Assembly: GCA_016296185.1 (NCBI GenBank) | Contig: JAEDJT010000057.1 | Coordinates: 1 to 7,334 of the forward strand | DNA from: Bacilli bacterium | Lineage (GTDB): Bacteria; Bacillota_I; Bacilli_A; RF39; UBA660 | Reading direction: 5' to 3' | Length of the DNA: 7,334 nucleotides | Shown here: piece by piece, positions 5,959 through 7,334 of the stretch | Layout: the number at the start of each line of letters is the position of its first letter | Numbering within the stretch: the first letter of the stretch is position 1 | The notes under the pieces: generated by a model | What the model was told of the DNA's origin: nothing | The model's input: only the letters and a program-made list of their open reading frames with translations | Database searches by the model: none | Made by a program: the position numbers and the translations under genes

Positions 5959-6062
5959 TTTAAAGGCTAGTATTTTGCTAATATGTTGATATTAACGGGC
6001 TATATTTAATCTAGTTAAAAATTTCTAAAAGTAGGTTTATTGAAAATAGTGAGTGTGAATGC

Positions 6063-6524
6063 ATGACAGAAACAATGAACGTCAAAAAGTTTTTAAAAGA
6101 GGATTTTTGGCACTATTTAAATTTAGGCGGTATAAACTACAATCAATTATCAAGCCCACAGTTAACTTTTACACCTAATACTCATAGTTATACTAATGGA
6201 ACTGAAAAACGTCTCATAGACGATATGAGCGAGGCTGAAAGAAGTACATATGTGGCAACTACAATAATAATAGCTTTTAAAGATTGTACAGATATTGAGG
6301 GACAACGGCATAAAAGCATTTTGGAAGATTATTATATTAAAGAGCTAACCAATCAAGCGATAGCAATTAGAGTTAATTTAAGTGATTGGAAGTACAAAAA
6401 AGCTAAAAGAAGAGCTTTAAAAGAGTTTGCAGAACGTTTTAATTTTTGGCGTATTAAGCGTAATTGCCTAGAATTGCCCGTTCTTACTTATGCTGAAACA
6501 AAAAGAAAGCCTAATAACAAATAA
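6063..6524 (+). CDS. ArpU-family phage transcriptional regulator
   Basis: A 153-aa protein resembling the ArpU/RinA-like late-gene regulators of Gram-positive temperate phages. The features are a variable N-terminal half, then a GQRHKSILEDYYIKEL segment (80-95), a helix-turn-helix-like stretch (about 96-125) and ALKEFAERFNFWR (118-130), ending in a short basic tail. In phages such proteins activate packaging and morphogenesis operons. Here no structural gene follows. The protein may act on helper-phage promoters, compete with the helper's own activator, or bind the 31-bp array that starts 14 bp after its stop. The ribosome binding site upstream of ATG 6063 is weak (GTGAGTG), and ATG 6075 is an alternative start. 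The gene stands alone between two repeat-rich non-coding stretches. Confidence 0.7.
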   Translation: MTETMNVKKFLKEDFWHYLNLGGINYNQLSSPQLTFTPNTHSYTNGTEKRLIDDMSEAERSTYVATTIIIAFKDCTDIEGQRHKSILEDYYIKELTNQAIAIRVNLSDWKYKKAKRRALKEFAERFNFWRIKRNCLELPVLTYAETKRKPNNK

Positions 6525-6537
6525 TATGCAGATTAGG

Positions 6538-6801
6538 CACCCCTTAAAAAAGAGCGTTCTAACATTGCTAACACCTTAAAAAAGATATGCTGACATTGCG
6601 GACACCCTAAAAAGAGTATTGAGACATTTGAAACTTGGCATGTCCGTATCTGTAGATACGCTCATAAAACCCTAAAAAGAGTATTGAGACATTTGAGACA
6701 CCTTAAAAAAGGTATAGGCATATTGGGCAGACCTTAAAAAAGACATGGTGACATTAGCGACACCCTAAAAAAAGGTATAGCGACATTTCAGAGCCCTTAA
6801 A
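6538..6801 (+). repeat. Array of 31-bp degenerate tandem units
   Basis: Units start at 6538, 6572, 6603, 6668, 6699, 6730, 6761 and 6792. Each begins CACC(C/T)TAAAAAAG and, 20 or so bases on, carries GACATT; the last unit is partial. The period is 31 bp, except 34 for the first unit and 65 (about two periods) between 6603 and 6668, where a CGTA palindrome takes the place of one unit. The stretches 6604-6631 and 6669-6696 are identical, a sign of recent duplication. A-tracts recur every three helical turns. No reading frame runs through it. Confidence 0.85.
6645..6660. repeat. CGTA-TACG palindrome, copy 5
   Basis: CGTATCTGTAGATACG, the cleanest member of the family, inside the 31-bp array. 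It links the array to the 1.4-kb region, where the other four copies lie. Confidence 0.75.
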
Positions 6802-6820
6802 GGTGAACGAAATGTTCACC
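6802..6820. repeat. Stem-loop at the end of the array
   Basis: GGTGAAC (6802-6808) and GTTCACC (6814-6820) pair perfectly over a GAAAT loop. No T-run follows, so it is a protein site or RNA hairpin rather than a terminator. Confidence 0.7.
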
Positions 6821-6846
6821 GTCAAAAGTATTCAGCAACTAAAAAA

Positions 6847-6872
6847 CTCACTACGCAATTTTGCGCAGTGAG
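6847..6872. repeat. TGC-hairpin family, copy 5
   Basis: CTCACTACGCAA pairs with TTGCGCAGTGAG around TT. The inner part equals copy 1 (5651-5683), including the A/C mismatch, while the outer CGACT/AGTCG has become CTCACT/AGTGAG with pairing kept. Confidence 0.75.
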
Positions 6873-7035
6873 AATTAATAGATATTTTACTTAAACTAGA
6901 TAATATTTTGTTATTGAGTTGTTTATATAAGCTATTTTACGCTCTAATGAGTTTTAAGACTGTATATGTGTAATTATGCTTTAAAGGTGTAAAGCGTCTT
7001 ATATTAGCGTTTTAAGGGGATGCATCCCATACAAG
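6873..7035. other. Non-coding stretch with small palindromes
   Basis: No gene is seen. It contains GCTTT-N8-AAAGC enclosed by TAAGAC/GTCTTA (about 6955-7000) and a perfect 12-bp palindrome, GGGATGCATCCC (7017-7028). The GGGGATG bases also occur beside repeat copy 1 (1381-1387). Confidence 0.5.
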
Positions 7036-7071
7036 AAAAGAGTTACCTCAAAATTGAGATAACTCTTTTTT
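7036..7071. terminator. Bidirectional intrinsic terminator at the right end
   Basis: A 16-bp stem with one mismatch, 7036-7051 with 7054-7069, includes AAAAGAGTTA/TAACTCTTTT and CTCAA/TTGAG over an AA loop. A-tract and T-tract on the two sides allow termination in both directions. It insulates the element from the right-hand host flank. Confidence 0.9.
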
Positions 7072-7082
7072 AATACTATGAA

Positions 7083-7112
7083 TTGAATGATATTAATTAA
7101 ATATATTATACC
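7083..7112 (+). promoter_or_regulatory. Weak candidate promoter facing attR
   Basis: TTGAAT (7083-7088), an 18-nt spacer and TATACC (7107-7112); TATTAT at 7104-7109 is an alternative -10 with a short spacer. RNA from here would start almost exactly at repeat copy 3 and be antisense to the rep leader. The stretch is AT-rich, so chance matches are likely. Confidence 0.25.
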
Positions 7113-7114
7113 AC

Positions 7115-7145
7115 TAAAATCCTTTGATAAACTCGCTTGCATCAA
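7115..7145 (-). repeat. Dispersed repeat, copy 3 (inverted, beside attR)
   Basis: The reverse complement matches the first part of copies 1 and 2 over 31 bp with 3 mismatches against copy 1 (TTGATGCAAGCGAG at its start, ATCAAAGGATTTTA at its end). It ends 3 bp before the attR core. That position suits an integrase or excisionase arm-type site. Confidence 0.75.
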
Positions 7146-7148
7146 AAT

Positions 7149-7176
7149 AAAATATTGCTCCGAATATTGCTCTTTT
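7149..7176 (+). repeat. attR core (28-bp direct repeat)
   Basis: Identical to 97-124. Beyond it, 7177-7334 is host DNA without a recognisable gene. Confidence 0.85.
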
Positions 7177-7334
7177 TAACTATAATTTCAAGTAGATTAC
7201 TTTAATCGTAAAAAGCTAAAACATTGATGTATAAGCATCTAGTCACTTTGAAATTAACTCAATTTACCAGCGCTACTTCTTACAAAAGAGTGCTAATTAT
7301 GTTTTTTCTTAAGCTTTTACGTGTTTAATATTTA
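7177..7334. promoter_or_regulatory. Right host flank with a degenerate CIRCE half-site
   Basis: No gene is seen here. The 21 bp at 7280-7300 equal 34-54 of the left flank: the spacer and right arm GAGTGCTAA of CIRCE. The left arm is degraded (AGCGCTACTT instead of TTAGCACTT), so HrcA binding is doubtful. Rejoining the flanks without the element would put the intact and the degraded site about 200 bp apart around the core. Confidence 0.5.

Larger units (their letters stand above)
4646..6062. other. 1.4-kb structured non-coding region
   Basis: No credible gene is present on either strand: stops are frequent in all frames and no start with a ribosome binding site was found. The composition looks less AT-rich than the genes around it. 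Instead it is filled with degenerate repeats and hairpins: three diverged modules (4968-5600), five TTCAGCATATTA-like motifs, seven CACCC(C)TATA motifs on the plus strand, and members of two palindrome families. Possible roles are a replication origin with Rep sites, a large structured RNA of the GOLLD/ROOL kind known from Lactobacillales phages, or a helper-phage packaging or origin mimic. I cannot choose between these from sequence alone. Confidence 0.8.
97..7176. mobile_element. Compact integrated element, probable minimal phage satellite
   Basis: The element is bounded by a perfect 28-bp direct repeat (97-124 and 7149-7176), so the excised circle would be 7052 bp. It encodes integrase, a divergently transcribed repressor, two excisionase-like HTH proteins, a relaxase-type Rep and an ArpU-family regulator. 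This is the order of Gram-positive phage-inducible chromosomal islands. No terminase, capsid, tail, lysis or capsid-size-redirection gene is visible, and the element is about half the usual island length of roughly 15 kb. It could instead be a decayed prophage remnant or a small integrative plasmid-like element. Intact reading frames with good ribosome binding sites argue against decay. Confidence 0.8.

Noticed and set aside
6538..6801. CRISPR array
   Set aside because: The 31-bp units are contiguous and degenerate with no unique spacers, and no cas gene is near.
6802..6830. Terminator at the GGTGAAC/GTTCACC hairpin
   Set aside because: The stem is perfect, but no T-run follows on either strand.

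Overview
The window holds one complete, compact integrated element of about 7.05 kb in low-GC Gram-positive DNA. The host is most likely a member of the Lactobacillales, probably Lactobacillaceae: the DNA is AT-rich, the ribosome binding sites are of the AAAGAGGG type, there is an ArpU-family phage regulator, and a CIRCE heat-shock operator lies in the flank. A 28-bp direct repeat at 97-124 and 7149-7176 marks attL and attR. Host DNA is visible only at 1-96 and 7177-7334. The left flank carries a CIRCE operator, so the target site lies just upstream of a leftward heat-shock gene outside the window.

Left module: a tyrosine integrase (123-1292, minus) and a cI/Stl-like HTH repressor (1400-2068, minus, TTG start) diverge from a rightward early operon across a compact operator region (about 2121-2161). 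The rightward genes are a small excisionase-like HTH protein (2211-2396), a winged-helix-like protein (2397-2801), an orphan 104-aa protein (2807-3121) and a second excisionase-like HTH protein (3181-3492). An intrinsic terminator then stands directly in front of a GTG-started Rep protein of the pT181/NicK-like relaxase-initiator type (3634-4569). The order int-repressor | Xis-like-rep is that of phage-inducible chromosomal islands (phage satellites).

Right module: a strong terminator closes rep. It is followed by about 1.4 kb without a credible gene (4646-6062) but full of degenerate repeats and hairpins. These include three diverged modules, five copies of a TTCAGCATATTA-like motif, seven CACCC(C)TATA motifs and two palindrome families whose arms vary in a compensating way. 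An ArpU-family regulator (6063-6524) follows, then an array of 31-bp units with helically phased A-tracts (6538-6801), further members of both palindrome families, a bidirectional terminator (7036-7071) and attR. Close to 2 kb of the element is structured non-coding DNA.

I see no terminase, capsid, portal or capsid-remodelling gene. If it is a satellite, it is a minimal one that would depend on a helper phage for particles and probably for derepression, with cis-acting DNA or RNA plus one ArpU-like protein doing the work. A 54-bp repeat occurs upstream of int (1314-1367) and in the rep leader (3533-3586). A 31-bp inverted copy sits next to attR (7115-7145), so RNA from either outer site could be antisense to the rep leader. 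The satellite label, the antisense idea and the function of the non-coding region are inferences; the genes, repeats, terminators and att repeats are read directly from the sequence.
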